From Betaproteobacteria bacterium HGW-Betaproteobacteria-8 (GTDB lineage: Bacteria > Pseudomonadota > Gammaproteobacteria > Burkholderiales > Methylophilaceae): 32,489 nt of DNA. A model generated the notes under the pieces. That model was not told the origin of the DNA. It did no database searches and saw only the letters and a list, made by a program, of their open reading frames with translations. Below are positions 1 to 8,951 of this stretch, one piece after another. Location: contig PHCD01000009.1 in NCBI GenBank assembly GCA_002842135.1, forward strand, positions 1 to 32,489. Reading direction: 5' to 3'. The translations under genes and the position numbers were made by a program. The number at the start of each line of letters is the position of its first letter. Position 1 is the first letter of the stretch.

Positions 1-1
1 T

Positions 2-229
2 CAAGCAGTAGCAGTAAATGCGCACAACTCAAGCCTGCGCTCTACACTACGCACAGCGATCAAGAAGGTCGTGAAGGCAGTTGAAGCTGGCGATAAAGCT
101 GCTGCAACCGCAGCTTTTACTGCCAATGTCAGCGTCATCGACCGTATCGCTGACAAAAAGATCATTCACAAGAACAAGGCCGCTCGTCACAAGAGCCGCC
201 TGAGCGCTGCCATCAAGGCAATGGCTTAA
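2..229 (+). CDS. rpsT: 30S ribosomal protein S20, 3' part
   Basis: The window opens inside this gene; 75 residues and the TAA stop are visible and the N-terminus lies outside. The reading frame gives the typical S20 pattern: [18 protein letters not shown], an Ala-rich helix, then [20 protein letters not shown] at the C-terminus. S20 binds 16S rRNA early in 30S subunit assembly. The gene is the only one on the + strand in the left 26 kb and converges on the M48 protease gene, with a bidirectional terminator between them. The wording of the C-terminus resembles betaproteobacterial S20. Identity is near certain. Confidence 0.96.
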   Translation, partial: QAVAVNAHNSSLRSTLRTAIKKVVKAVEAGDKAAATAAFTANVSVIDRIADKKIIHKNKAARHKSRLSAAIKAMA

Positions 230-263
230 GCCAACAAGCTCTAGTAACAAAAAAGACAGTAAT

Positions 264-294
264 AAAAAAGCCGAACATGTTGTTCGGCTTTTTT
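264..294 (+). terminator. bidirectional intrinsic terminator after rpsT
   Basis: Perfect 13-bp stem (264-276 with 282-294) formed by AAAAAAGCCGAAC and its complement around a 5-base loop. The T-run in the right arm serves rpsT, and the A-run in the left arm serves the convergent - strand operon that ends at 365. Confidence 0.9.
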
Positions 295-364
295 ATTACC
301 TGCAATTGCCTACCCACTGCGGACAAACGTGCACCCTTCCAGCCGCAAGTCATACCTGACCAGT

Positions 365-1465
365 TCAATCGCCCTGCTTTGCACTTTTCAACTCCGGTCT
401 CAATGACTGCCCATTTCCGATTTTCTGCTGTATCTCGATAACCGCATTCTCAATCGCAACAAAACGCTCAGGAGTCGTCGGATGTGAAGACTTCATGGTG
501 ATTGCCCTGGAGTTTGTCGTTGCCATCCTGCGCCAGAAATTCGGGGCGTCACCAATTGGATATCCTGCTTTCGCCATGAAATAAAGGCCGACATAATCTG
601 CCTCCTGTTCAAACTCAACAGAATAGACGCTTGCACCGGCATTTGAGCCGATCTTGCTGAAATCGCCCCCGGTATTGACGCCGCCGACTGCAGCAGCCAC
701 ATCCAACACCAGACCCAGCAAACCGCCTACCATGGCATTTTTCTGCTTGGCGTCAACATGCCTCATGGCGTTATGCGCCAGTTCATGGCTGAGCACTAGC
801 GCCACCTCCTCATCACTGCGGAAGAAATCCATCATGCCCTTGTAGATCACGATGTTCTTGCCGTCGGCATAAGCATTCTTCACGTCGTCAGGCGACAGGT
901 GCACACGGAAGTCACAGGCTTGGCTATGCGTAATGGAAAACTTGCGTTCTTCCGAACCACGCCGCACGACCAGTTCAACCGGCACCCCGGCCTTGCCCTG
1001 CACCGACAGATTTTCCAATACCTTGACGGAAGCGTCCTTGCCGGCCGGGGCTTCCCAGCCATTGATTGAGACCAAGGTATCGCCTTCCGCCAGTCCAGCC
1101 GCAGCTGCCGGAGAACCAGCCGCAACGGAAGAAACACTGACGGACGTACCCAACCCGAATTTCGATTCGACAACATCGTGCCATTCCTTGCCGAAATTTT
1201 CGTTGTTCCACACCGTAAACCCGTAATAGGGCCCGACCTGATCGGCACACAAATCAACCCCACTCACCACAATTCTGGAAGCAACATTCTGCAAACGCCG
1301 GTAAGCCTGGATATATTCCTCGATCACCATTTCACGCTGTTTCCGGGTTTCCGCCTTGGCACTATCCGAATCCACGGAGGGCATACGTGTTTGAGGTGAA
1401 GTACAGCCGATCAGGGCAATTAAGGGAGTAACGAACAACAAGAAGATACGTAAGTTCATAGTCAT
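365..1465 (-). CDS. M48-family metalloprotease lipoprotein with PDZ domain
   Basis: 366 residues. The N-terminus is a lipoprotein signal ending in LIGC (Cys21), so the mature protein should be anchored to a membrane facing the periplasm. A PDZ-like domain lies at about 105-180 (GSPAAAAGLAEGDTLVSING). The peptidase domain carries HELAH at 227-231 and the downstream EQEAD at 286-290, the M48 zinc-ligand pattern. Such proteases usually take part in envelope protein quality control. It is the last gene of the export array: its ATG directly follows the stop of the upstream pseudopilin gene. The start was chosen for the complete lipoprotein signal; M3 is an alternative. A role in trimming or clearing secretion components is inference from position. 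Confidence 0.88.
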   Translation of the reverse strand: MTMNLRIFLLFVTPLIALIGCTSPQTRMPSVDSDSAKAETRKQREMVIEEYIQAYRRLQNVASRIVVSGVDLCADQVGPYYGFTVWNNENFGKEWHDVVESKFGLGTSVSVSSVAAGSPAAAAGLAEGDTLVSINGWEAPAGKDASVKVLENLSVQGKAGVPVELVVRRGSEERKFSITHSQACDFRVHLSPDDVKNAYADGKNIVIYKGMMDFFRSDEEVALVLSHELAHNAMRHVDAKQKNAMVGGLLGLVLDVAAAVGGVNTGGDFSKIGSNAGASVYSVEFEQEADYVGLYFMAKAGYPIGDAPNFWRRMATTNSRAITMKSSHPTTPERFVAIENAVIEIQQKIGNGQSLRPELKSAKQGD

Positions 1466-1951
1466 TTAATTCTCATTAGTTTCTGGCAAGTAGGCGAAAA
1501 TCCAGTCCATATAGTATTTCCTGTTCTCAAATGATTGATATCTCTCTGGAAAGCCTCTGGTTTTAAACGGCTTTTCTGACGACAGGCTATAAACTCCCAT
1601 GATGCCGCCGCTTGGGGCTTCCAAAATTCCCCATCCAGGCCTTCCTGTCGTCGGGTCCAGGTATAGCTTTCTTAGATAACGTTGCGGCGTAGGGAAGCGG
1701 TCATCCTTCAACAAGGCTTCCAGTGTGGGGGGGAATTGCTTCACCATCCCGGGCGACTGATTGTAGTAATTGCCGATAGCTTCCCGTATCTTGTCACCGA
1801 CCTTGAGCAGTTCCTGTTCGCGTTCACGTTTACGGATACTGCTCCAGGCGTTACCTGCTTCGGCCAGACTGAAGCCGGCCAGGATGATAATAAGTAAAAC
1901 ACCCATAAAGGCAAAGCCTTTATTGTTCCTGTATAAGTTACCAATCTGCAT
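1466..1951 (-). CDS. atypical type II-like pseudopilin lacking Glu5
   Basis: 161 residues with the start at 1951, which has GGGAG six bases upstream; a longer frame to 1999 has no better start. The prepilin-like N-terminus is KGFAFMGVLLIII: a Gly12/Phe13 processing site followed by a hydrophobic helix. The residue five positions after the cleavage site is Gly instead of the usual Glu. The C-terminal part contains RYLRKLYLDPTTGRPGWG and GVYSLSSE, echoing the GspG pattern of DPWG...YDVWSLG. The gene overlaps the preceding pseudopilin gene by 14 bases. It is probably a minor pseudopilin at the tip of the pseudopilus, where loss of Glu5 occurs in some families (GspK-type). Substrate and partners are not visible. 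Confidence 0.8.
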   Translation of the reverse strand: MQIGNLYRNNKGFAFMGVLLIIILAGFSLAEAGNAWSSIRKREREQELLKVGDKIREAIGNYYNQSPGMVKQFPPTLEALLKDDRFPTPQRYLRKLYLDPTTGRPGWGILEAPSGGIMGVYSLSSEKPFKTRGFPERYQSFENRKYYMDWIFAYLPETNEN

Positions 1952-2324
1952 AATAACTCCCGTCTTCAGCGAGCTCCTCAGACCCGCTGTAGATGTCATA
2001 TATCTGGCCCTCTGCCAATGGATCGGGAGGCGGTATGAATATCCAGGTATCCGATTGTCCTGTGATAGGGTCTACCGGAATGGCACGCAGGTATTTATGT
2101 TCCACCAGGTTATCCAGCGTATCGGGGTAGGTGCCCTTGTCACCGTAGTATTTATCGATGGCATCGCGCATGGTGATCAGGCTGTGTTTGAGCGAAGTCT
2201 CACGCGCACGATCAACCGTTCCGAAATAGCGCGGCGAGACCAGGCTAAGCAGGGTGGCGACAATGGCAAGGACGACAAGCACCTCGATCAGCGTGAATCC
2301 ACCAGGCTTGATCCAGTTGCGCAT
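1938..2324 (-). CDS. GspG-like pseudopilin
   Basis: 128 residues from the start at 2324, which overlaps the upstream TGA by one base (TGATG) and has AGGGA six bases upstream. ATG at 2330 adds two residues but sits directly on that ribosome-binding site. The prepilin-peptidase site is PGG/FTLIEVLVVLAIV (Gly9/Phe10, Glu14). The globular part has YLRAIPVDPITGQSDTW and IYDIYSGSEE, a degenerate GspG calcium-loop pattern, and ends in an aromatic residue (YYADW). It would be processed by a prepilin peptidase, which is not in this window, and assembled into the periplasmic pseudopilus. Confidence 0.87.
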   Translation of the reverse strand: MRNWIKPGGFTLIEVLVVLAIVATLLSLVSPRYFGTVDRARETSLKHSLITMRDAIDKYYGDKGTYPDTLDNLVEHKYLRAIPVDPITGQSDTWIFIPPPDPLAEGQIYDIYSGSEELAEDGSYYADW

Positions 2325-2806
2325 CACCATTCCCTGTAGGGCTGCTGGTTAAGCCCCGTATCGTTCGAAAGCGAATAAACGTCATAAACATCATCGCCTT
2401 CCTGTGGCTCCTCAAAGGAACTGGCGTAGCTGCGTTTACCCCAGGTCTCTTCTGCAGATAACTCATGATCGGTGGCAAATGGGTCCCTGGGTATCCTGCG
2501 GAGGAAATAGATCTTCCGCTTCTTGAGGTCGCGTTTGTTCTCTACGCCTTGTACCAATATCTGCAGGTTGGGCGGATAACCGGATTGCCCTGGATTCTTT
2601 TTAATGATCCCTTCGTCGACAGCTTTTTTATAAGCATCTATCGCATCGCGTATCTGCCATAAGTCGCGTCGCAACTCCTGTTCCTTGGCGCGCTTGGCGC
2701 TGACTTGCATCACTGGCGTAGCCGAACTCAGGATCAGTCCGAGCAGGGCCAGCGCCACCACCAGTTCTATCAGGGTAAACCCACGTGCCAGTTTCAGCCT
2801 GTTCAT
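2324..2806 (-). CDS. GspG-like pseudopilin
   Basis: 160 residues. A short leader ends at RG/FTLIELVVALALLG (Gly9/Phe10, Glu14), a classic class III prepilin site and transmembrane helix. The globular domain contains YFLRRIPRDPFATD and VYDVYSLSND, again the GspG pattern, and ends PYREW. The gene starts two bases after the secretin stop codon and is the first of three consecutive pseudopilin genes. With gspG at 10172-10639 the locus has four GspG-like pilins and no recognisable GspH, GspI or GspJ. Confidence 0.88.
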   Translation of the reverse strand: MNRLKLARGFTLIELVVALALLGLILSSATPVMQVSAKRAKEQELRRDLWQIRDAIDAYKKAVDEGIIKKNPGQSGYPPNLQILVQGVENKRDLKKRKIYFLRRIPRDPFATDHELSAEETWGKRSYASSFEEPQEGDDVYDVYSLSNDTGLNQQPYREW

Positions 2807-2808
2807 GG

Positions 2809-4767
2809 CTAGCGGTTACCATTGTCCGGGCTGGATATCTCGTCCAGCGGCATCATGACCGAGCCTGCGAACGACTTGTCCGCTTGTGCACGCTCATCCT
2901 GTACTTGCTGCGGCGTTTTCGCCGGTGCCTGCTGTGCGGGTGGCGGTGCATAATCCACATTCTGGCGTCCGCCACGGCTGTTGCCGGCATTGCGGTCTAT
3001 GCCTGCCGGGAATGCGGTATAGAGTGCATCAGCCGGTGTCAGGTTGCTGATGATGCGGGGGGTAATGAGCAGGGCTATTTCCTTTTTACTGCGATCATTG
3101 TTCTTGTCAGTAAACAGTTTGCCTATCAGCGGCAGTTTGGAAAGGCCCGGCACACCGGTGGAAATCTTCTGCTCGTCATCGCGTAGCAGTCCCGCCAATA
3201 CCTGTGTTTCGCCGTTTTTGAGGCGGAGGATGGTATTGGCGTTTCGCGTACCTATGGTATAAGTCACGGTGCCTGAACTGGTGGTTAGCTTGTCAGTCTG
3301 GTTGCTGACCTCAAGCCCAACCTTGATGGAAACTTCATCATTGAGCAGGATGGTAGGTTCCACATCCAGCTTGATGCCGACTTCGATATAAGTAACCGAT
3401 TGCGAAACGAAGCCGGTCGAGTTGGCAATGCTGGTAAGTACCGGAATACGGTCGCCGACATGAATCTTGGCCTTCTCGCGGTTCCTGACACGGATATGCG
3501 GATTGGCCAGCAGGTTGGTGTCGGTATCCTGTTGCAACAGGTTAAGTGCCAGTACCGGGTCGCTGATACTGAATACGCCCAGATTGGAGCTAAAACTCTT
3601 CAGTTCCCTGACTGTCAGCCGGCCTGGGCTCAACGTGGTCGTGCCGTTGACCGTATCCCGGCCCTGTACACCGAGGCCGACTGCAGTCGGATAGCGAATG
3701 CCGATGGCTTCCAGGCTTCTGCGATTGATCTCAAGTACTTCGACCTCCAGCATCACTTCCGGGTCGGCCATGTCCTGTGAGGCAACCAGCTTCTCTGCAG
3801 TGCGTATCGCTTCTGCAGTATCGCGCATCACCAGCGTATTGAGCCTTTCATCTATGTAGACGTCCTTGGTTTTCACCACGGTCTTGATCATTGCCATCAC
3901 CTTCTTGGCATCGGTATTACTCAGGTAGAAGCTACGTACATAGGTTTCCTGGTATTCCTGGCTGCGGCTCAGGGGATAGATCAGCAGGGTGTTGTCGTTC
4001 AATATCTTCTTGCCCAGTTGGTTGCTGGCGAGGATAACCTCAATTGCCTCCTCTATCGGCGTATTGCGCAAAAAGACACTGGTGCGTTGATCGCTGCGCA
4101 GTTCCTGGTCGTAAGTGAAATTCAGATCGGCGGCTTTGGAAATGAACTCGAAAACCGATTTAATCGGTACATCCTTGAATTCGAGCGAAATCGGTTTTTT
4201 GAAGGCAGACTTGATCTGGGGCGGATTGAGAATCTTGTCTACGCGTTTCTGTTCGATCTGCTCATAAAGTGCGCGTGCGCTACTATTGTTCGCTGCTTCC
4301 GCCAGTACGGCGCGCACGATATTCTGTGCACCCTCGATGTCGCCGTTATCAGCCAGGGCGCTGGCCTGCAGCAACATGGTTTCATGCCGGCTGGCAATGG
4401 CCAACTGGCGAATGCCGTCCTTGGCACGCTGGTTTTGCGCATCCAGTTCGAGCACACGATTGTAGGCAGCTTCCGACTCAGGCCAGAGGCGCTGTTGTCG
4501 TTTAAGTTCCGCCTCCTTCAACAGGATGACCAGCTGCATATCCTGCTGACGCTTGAGATAGCTTTGGTATTCCGGGTTGTCAGGAAAACTGTCGACCAAC
4601 TGCTTGAGACGCGCAATCCCCTGATCGATTTGCCCGGCATCGATCAGCATCCGTACCTGCTGATATTCGGCATTACCTTGCTGACTCTGCTTCTCCTGCG
4701 TGGAGCAACTGGCCGATAGCACCAGTAGCGCGAGCAATGTAATGTGTGCGATATAACCTGATTTCAA
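2809..4767 (-). CDS. gspD: GspD/MshL-type secretin with N-terminal TPR-like region
   Basis: 652 residues forming the outer-membrane channel of the type II-like system. The N-terminus ends in LVLSASC (Cys21), a probable though imperfect lipobox. Residues 35-175 look like TPR helices (AAYNRVLELDAQNQRAKDG). Residues 190-265 are an STN-type domain (KPISLEFKDVPIKSVFEFIS), 272-335 a secretin N domain, and from about 336 the secretin core starts at VMLEVEVLEI. The core includes PHIRVRNREKAKIHVGDRIP and the C-terminal VPGLSKLPLIGKLFTDK typical of secretins. The start overlaps the upstream stop by ATGA. The domain plan (TPR, STN, secretin) resembles MSHA/type IV pilus-like secretins more than classical GspD, which has three N domains. 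Confidence 0.92.
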   Translation of the reverse strand: MKSGYIAHITLLALLVLSASCSTQEKQSQQGNAEYQQVRMLIDAGQIDQGIARLKQLVDSFPDNPEYQSYLKRQQDMQLVILLKEAELKRQQRLWPESEAAYNRVLELDAQNQRAKDGIRQLAIASRHETMLLQASALADNGDIEGAQNIVRAVLAEAANNSSARALYEQIEQKRVDKILNPPQIKSAFKKPISLEFKDVPIKSVFEFISKAADLNFTYDQELRSDQRTSVFLRNTPIEEAIEVILASNQLGKKILNDNTLLIYPLSRSQEYQETYVRSFYLSNTDAKKVMAMIKTVVKTKDVYIDERLNTLVMRDTAEAIRTAEKLVASQDMADPEVMLEVEVLEINRRSLEAIGIRYPTAVGLGVQGRDTVNGTTTLSPGRLTVRELKSFSSNLGVFSISDPVLALNLLQQDTDTNLLANPHIRVRNREKAKIHVGDRIPVLTSIANSTGFVSQSVTYIEVGIKLDVEPTILLNDEVSIKVGLEVSNQTDKLTTSSGTVTYTIGTRNANTILRLKNGETQVLAGLLRDDEQKISTGVPGLSKLPLIGKLFTDKNNDRSKKEIALLITPRIISNLTPADALYTAFPAGIDRNAGNSRGGRQNVDYAPPPAQQAPAKTPQQVQDERAQADKSFAGSVMMPLDEISSPDNGNR

Positions 4768-5279
4768 TTCACTTCTCCAATTATCAGCGGTACGTCAGAC
4801 TTCAGCGGCAGGTAGCTCAGGATCATTTGCGGCGGGCGCACGGATTTCACCTGCCACTGGTCGATGACATCACCAACTACGACGCTATAATTCTTGTTGC
4901 CCGACGTCAGGAAAACGATGTAGCGCCCTTGGTCTTCCAGCTTGCCGACGTAAACAAAAGGCAGGGGTGGAATCTCGACAACGGCAGCAACAGCTTCGGT
5001 GCCTGCCGGTTCTGCATCTGCAGGCTCGACATTGAACAGGTTGCCGGGGGTTTCACTGAGCGGGGCGCGTTGCAATTTATCCATATTCAATTCGGTGGAT
5101 TGCGTGGGCGATGCCAGCTTAGGTATGGATAGCGCAGGCATGCGTGCTTTTTTTGCACGGGTGGGTGCCGTGATACCAGCATCTGCGCCTGAAGTTTCTT
5201 CCGTCATCGACACCCATAACGTCGCGCTCAAGGTCAGTGCCAGTGCAATCCAGATGCCGTACTTCTTTAATGCCTTCAT
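4764..5279 (-). CDS. PilP/GspC-like inner-membrane linker protein
   Basis: 171 residues. One N-terminal transmembrane helix (about 8-25) is followed by a Pro/Ala-rich linker and a small C-terminal beta domain containing PPLPFVYVGKLEDQGRYIVFLTSGNKNYSV split over residues 102-132. That 'FxYVGKLED...VFL..GN' pattern is common to PilP, MshK and GspC homology domains, which connect the inner-membrane platform to the secretin. Start and stop overlap the neighbours by four bases on both sides. The low-complexity linker hides any closer family match. The role is inferred from domain pattern and position immediately before the secretin. Confidence 0.75.
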   Translation of the reverse strand: MKALKKYGIWIALALTLSATLWVSMTEETSGADAGITAPTRAKKARMPALSIPKLASPTQSTELNMDKLQRAPLSETPGNLFNVEPADAEPAGTEAVAAVVEIPPLPFVYVGKLEDQGRYIVFLTSGNKNYSVVVGDVIDQWQVKSVRPPQMILSYLPLKSDVPLIIGEVN

Positions 5280-5842
5280 GATGGATTACCCCGGCGCAGG
5301 AAAAGCGTGAAGTGCAGGCTGGCTTCAACCTCATCGGTACCGGTGTCTTGCCGTACAAGGCTGATTTCGTTCAAGGCCAGATTGGGCAAGGCATTCAATG
5401 CCTGATTGATAAAAGTGCGAATATCCACATAGGTGCCGCGAACCGGCAGGTTAACCTGGTATCTGGAGAAAGATGCCTGTTTGTGATGATCGGTCTTGTA
5501 GACAGCCTTCTCGGGCTCCAGCCCGTTAGCGCCTGCCATGTAAAGCAGCACGCCGAGCTGCGACACGGCTTCTTTATCCTCGGGCAGGAATGCATAAAAG
5601 GTATGGAGCGATGCTTGCGGTGAACGGTCTATCCAAGCGTCTTTACGTTGCGGGATTTCATCGCGCAGTTTTTCCAGATCCTGCGTCAGTTGAGCCTGGC
5701 GCCCGGTTTCAGGGAGCGCAACCCCTAACCCGAATGCCAGGCACGCCAGTAACAAGGCAATACCTGTCAGCCCTTGCCAACCCAGCTGACGTGCATGGTA
5801 TCGCAGCCGGATAGTTATATCGGACGCGCTCATGATGTCCAT
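5276..5842 (-). CDS. PilO/GspM-like inner-membrane protein
   Basis: 188 residues: a short cytoplasmic tail, a transmembrane helix at about 26-44, a coiled-coil stretch with QLTQDLEKLRDEIP and a periplasmic alpha/beta domain with RYQVNLPVRGTYVDIRTFINQAL, the usual PilO signature. PilO pairs with PilN to form the inner-membrane alignment subcomplex. The start at 5842 has GGAGG four bases upstream; ATG at 5833 gives a four-base ATGA overlap with the upstream gene and is nearly as good. It follows the PilN-like gene and precedes the PilP-like gene, the canonical order. Confidence 0.8.
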   Translation of the reverse strand: MDIMSASDITIRLRYHARQLGWQGLTGIALLLACLAFGLGVALPETGRQAQLTQDLEKLRDEIPQRKDAWIDRSPQASLHTFYAFLPEDKEAVSQLGVLLYMAGANGLEPEKAVYKTDHHKQASFSRYQVNLPVRGTYVDIRTFINQALNALPNLALNEISLVRQDTGTDEVEASLHFTLFLRRGNPS

Positions 5843-6351
5843 GCAGCCTCCACCACAAATCGGATAGGCATCATGCCATTCGTGGTCTGCTCATGCATGA
5901 GCAGCAAGACATCCTTGAAGATGGGTTGCCTTGACATTCTTTCCACATAAAGCAGCATGGTGCCTGTATCACTTGCCTCGGCCGTGAGGCGCAGCTTGTG
6001 CTGCCTGGGATTAGGTTCCACGGCGACCAGCTTTATGTCGGGAATGTTCAGCGTTTCCAGTGCCCTGAACAGTGGTTCCCAAGGCATGGATAACTCCGCC
6101 ATGACATTCCTGACCGCTGCAATCTCCTCCTGCTTGCCGGCAGACACTACCGCATTCACCTTTTGATTAACTGCGCCCGGTTGCTGCAACTGGTTGATAT
6201 TGCGGATTAGCGCAGCATTTTGCTGATTCAGGGTTTGCATGGCGATGAATAGCACTACTGCTATCGCAATCCCCATAAACAGCAAGGCGTAGGCCAACGA
6301 ATTTTCAAACCGCCTGGCCCCGGTATGGTTCAATCTGATGCGGTTTAACAT
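5830..6351 (-). CDS. PilN-like inner-membrane protein
   Basis: 173 residues from the start at 6351 (MLNRIRLNHTG), seven bases after the upstream stop; the longer frame would overlap the preceding gene and lacks this typical PilN start. A cytoplasmic basic tail is followed by a transmembrane helix (about 22-41), a Gln/Asn-rich heptad region and a ferredoxin-like periplasmic domain with NIPDIKLVAVEPNPRQHKLR. PilN binds the cytoplasmic PilM through its short N-terminal tail. The sequence identity with PilN is weak, so the call rests on topology and the M-N-O-P gene order. Confidence 0.77.
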   Translation of the reverse strand: MLNRIRLNHTGARRFENSLAYALLFMGIAIAVVLFIAMQTLNQQNAALIRNINQLQQPGAVNQKVNAVVSAGKQEEIAAVRNVMAELSMPWEPLFRALETLNIPDIKLVAVEPNPRQHKLRLTAEASDTGTMLLYVERMSRQPIFKDVLLLMHEQTTNGMMPIRFVVEAAWTS

Positions 6352-6358
6352 ATCAGGC

Positions 6359-7246
6359 TCATGCTGCCAGCTTGTACATATCAGTACCTGATGCAAAAAC
6401 AGTGATTACCGGCACTACTTTAACCATGCGTCCGCGCAGGAAAATCTGCTCTGTATCCTCGAAACCCGAGCAGTGAATGATGACCGGCCAATGCGACGTA
6501 TCCAGCCCGGCCATAATGGATTCGCGTTGTATCAGCGCCTGCAGTTGCGCGGAAACATCGGCTTCTGCCGCAAGGCTTTTGAGCGAGCGCCACTGGCCGT
6601 TCTCCACCAAGCCCAGACATAGTCTGCCGGGCTCCAGCGATACAAAGCATAAAGACATTCCAGCGTTCTTTTTCCCCAGGTAAGCCAGTGTTTCATTTGC
6701 AGCCAGCACCAGGTTCGGGTGGATATTATGTGCTGCCAAGCCTGCCTGCTCCAACTCAATGCGGATAGCCTCCAGCAAGGGCGCGCCGATACCGCTTGCG
6801 AGTGCAGGCTGGCCGAAACCGGCAGGGCTGAGGCGCAGGTCCCAGTGCCTGGCAGTTTCTCCGTAAGCCAGCATAAAGCAGTGGCGCAGGTAGGCATCGC
6901 GTTCTGCGGCATTCGCCAGCTCAGCATTCCACGGAATGACGGCATAGCGCACAAAATGGCTGGAAAGCACAATGGTGGGGATAACCTGCTGCCATCTTGA
7001 GTCACTCAATGCCGAACGAAGTGCAGATACAGCCGGACGCCACAGATCCTGGAACATGGGTTTCAAGCCGGTGTCAGGCCCCTCTTCTGTCGGCGTCAAG
7101 GCCAGGTCATGCCGGTCAATAATGCTTTCATTGCCGAACCTGTGCTTCAAGCGCAGCATGACCAGGCGCTGAGGCTGGATCAATATCCGTAGCTCGTCGC
7201 GCAATCCGGTTCTCAAAAGCAAGGCGTTATACCAACGAAGTAACAC
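6359..7246 (-). CDS. PilM/MshI-like actin-fold assembly protein
   Basis: 295 residues from a GTG start at 7246, which has AGGAG seven bases upstream and overlaps the end of gspE by 20 bases; the open frame runs to 7369 only because of that overlap. It has no signal peptide. Features include an N-terminal LRILIQPQRLVMLRL, a central PTIVLSSHFVRYAVIPWN and a later ANETLAYLGKKNAGMSLCFV, the pattern of MshI/PilM-like proteins. These form the cytoplasmic ring that contacts PilN. The nucleotide-binding residues of true PilM are not obvious, so MshI-like is the safer name. Confidence 0.72.
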   Translation of the reverse strand: MLLRWYNALLLRTGLRDELRILIQPQRLVMLRLKHRFGNESIIDRHDLALTPTEEGPDTGLKPMFQDLWRPAVSALRSALSDSRWQQVIPTIVLSSHFVRYAVIPWNAELANAAERDAYLRHCFMLAYGETARHWDLRLSPAGFGQPALASGIGAPLLEAIRIELEQAGLAAHNIHPNLVLAANETLAYLGKKNAGMSLCFVSLEPGRLCLGLVENGQWRSLKSLAAEADVSAQLQALIQRESIMAGLDTSHWPVIIHCSGFEDTEQIFLRGRMVKVVPVITVFASGTDMYKLAA

Positions 7247-8951
7247 GGTTGATCTCCTGTAAAGTAGTTTCGCCGCGGCGCACCATATCCAGCGCCGCTT
7301 CGCGCATGGTGCGGGTGCCATTGGCGCGTGCAGCTTCCTTGACCTTACGCACCGGTTCGCGCGTGACAATCAGTTCGCGGATGAGGTCATTGAAAACCAA
7401 AAGTTCGGCAACAGCCTTGCGTCCCTTGTAACCCGTACCATGACAATGCCCGCAGCCCTGGCCAATGCGAAAGCGGAATTCGCTTGCCATTTCAGGCGAA
7501 ACGCCGGATTTTGCCAGCAGTTCGGCGTCCGGCTGGTCTTCCACCGCGCAGTGCGGGCAGATGACGCGTACCAGGCGCTGCGCCATGATGCCGTTGATGG
7601 CGGAAACGAAGCTGTAGGCATCCACATTCATATTGGTGAAGCGGCCGATGACATCGAACACGTTATTGGCGTGCACCGTGGTCAACACCAGGTGCCCGGT
7701 CAATGCCGATTGCACGGCAATCTGTGCGGTTTCGGCATCGCGGATCTCACCGACCATGATCTTGTCGGGGTCGTGGCGCAATATGGAGCGCAAGCCGCGG
7801 GCGAAGGTCAGGCCTTTCTTTTCATTGACCGGGATCTGCAGCACGCCGGGCAACTGGTATTCCACCGGGTCTTCGATGGTGACGATCTTGTCCTGGCCGT
7901 TGTTGATCTCGGAGATGATGCCGTACAAGGTCGTGGTCTTGCCAGAGCCGGTCGGCCCGGTGACCAGCAGCATGCCGTAGGGTTCTTCCGCCAGCAGACG
8001 GAAGCGCGACATGATGGCTTCTTCAAAACCGAGCACTTCCAGGCTCAGGCCCTTGGCCTGATCGGTGATTGCTTTGCGGTCGAGGATACGCAGCACAGCA
8101 TCCTCGCCGAATACGCTGGGCATGATGGAAACCCGCATGTCCACTTCACGCCCCTGAGCCATGACCTTGAAGCGGCCATCCTGCGGAACGCGGCGCTCAG
8201 CGATATCCAGCTCGGACATCACCTTGATGCGCGAAATCGCCTGCTCGGCCTGCGTGATGCCGCTGGCACTGCCAACCACATTCAGTACGCCATCAATGCG
8301 GTATTTGATGGTCAGGCCATGCGGATCGGTTTCCATATGGATATCGCTGGCACCCGCTTTCAACGCATCGTAGAGTGTGGAACGCACCAGTTTTACGACC
8401 GGGCTGGTATCTTCGCTGATGGAACGCAGCGAGATATCCTCAATGCCGCTGATACCGCTCTCGGTTTCTGCATGTTCGGGCAGGATGCCGTCCATGGCGC
8501 GCATGCTTTCCTCGTAGCGCGAAAGAAATGCGCCAATATCCTTGCGATGCGCCAGCCCCCATGTTGCCGGCTCGCCAATCAGCAATTCAATCCGGCTTTG
8601 CAGGTTGGCATCGAAAGGGTTGGCGAAAATGATATGCAGGGTGCCTGATGTGTCACGCAGCATCAGGCATTCGTACTTTCCGGCATCGGCAAACGGCAGC
8701 AAGGCAAAATCCGGCGTCATTTCGTAAAGCTTAAAAATCCCGAAAGACGGATATTGCATCAGCGCGGCAAGCCTCTGCGTAAATGTATCCGAGTCGAGGC
8801 CAGTGATTTCTTCCAGTGCATCCAGGATATGCCGGTTGCCTTGGATTGAGACTAGACGTGCGTGCTCAACCTGCTCCAGCGTAATGGTCGGCAATGCATT
8901 ATCCGATACCAGCGCGGCATGCATGGACAGGTTTTCCAGCGGCTGATTCAT
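7227..8951 (-). CDS. gspE: GspE/PilB-type secretion ATPase
   Basis: 574 residues, the cytoplasmic ATPase that drives pseudopilus assembly. The N-terminal domain includes the GspE/MshE-type N domain (about 35-150). The C-terminal core has Walker A GPTGSGKT at 332-339, the Asp box TIEDPVEYQLPGV from 358, Walker B KIMVGEIRD at about 397-405 and the His box TGHLVLTTVHANN near 418-430. A four-cysteine zinc site is formed by CPHC (465-468) and CGHC (500-503), as in extension ATPases. All key residues are present. It overlaps gspF by four bases (ATGA) and the PilM-like gene by 20. Confidence 0.96.
   Translation of the reverse strand: MNQPLENLSMHAALVSDNALPTITLEQVEHARLVSIQGNRHILDALEEITGLDSDTFTQRLAALMQYPSFGIFKLYEMTPDFALLPFADAGKYECLMLRDTSGTLHIIFANPFDANLQSRIELLIGEPATWGLAHRKDIGAFLSRYEESMRAMDGILPEHAETESGISGIEDISLRSISEDTSPVVKLVRSTLYDALKAGASDIHMETDPHGLTIKYRIDGVLNVVGSASGITQAEQAISRIKVMSELDIAERRVPQDGRFKVMAQGREVDMRVSIMPSVFGEDAVLRILDRKAITDQAKGLSLEVLGFEEAIMSRFRLLAEEPYGMLLVTGPTGSGKTTTLYGIISEINNGQDKIVTIEDPVEYQLPGVLQIPVNEKKGLTFARGLRSILRHDPDKIMVGEIRDAETAQIAVQSALTGHLVLTTVHANNVFDVIGRFTNMNVDAYSFVSAINGIMAQRLVRVICPHCAVEDQPDAELLAKSGVSPEMASEFRFRIGQGCGHCHGTGYKGRKAVAELLVFNDLIRELIVTREPVRKVKEAARANGTRTMREAALDMVRRGETTLQEINRVTSLV

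Noticed and set aside
4018..4719. 233-codon + strand ORF opposite the secretin gene
   Set aside because: Shadow of the secretin N-terminal half; no recognisable family.
7440..8648. 402-codon + strand ORF opposite gspE
   Set aside because: Antisense shadow of a well-supported ATPase gene; no domain pattern.
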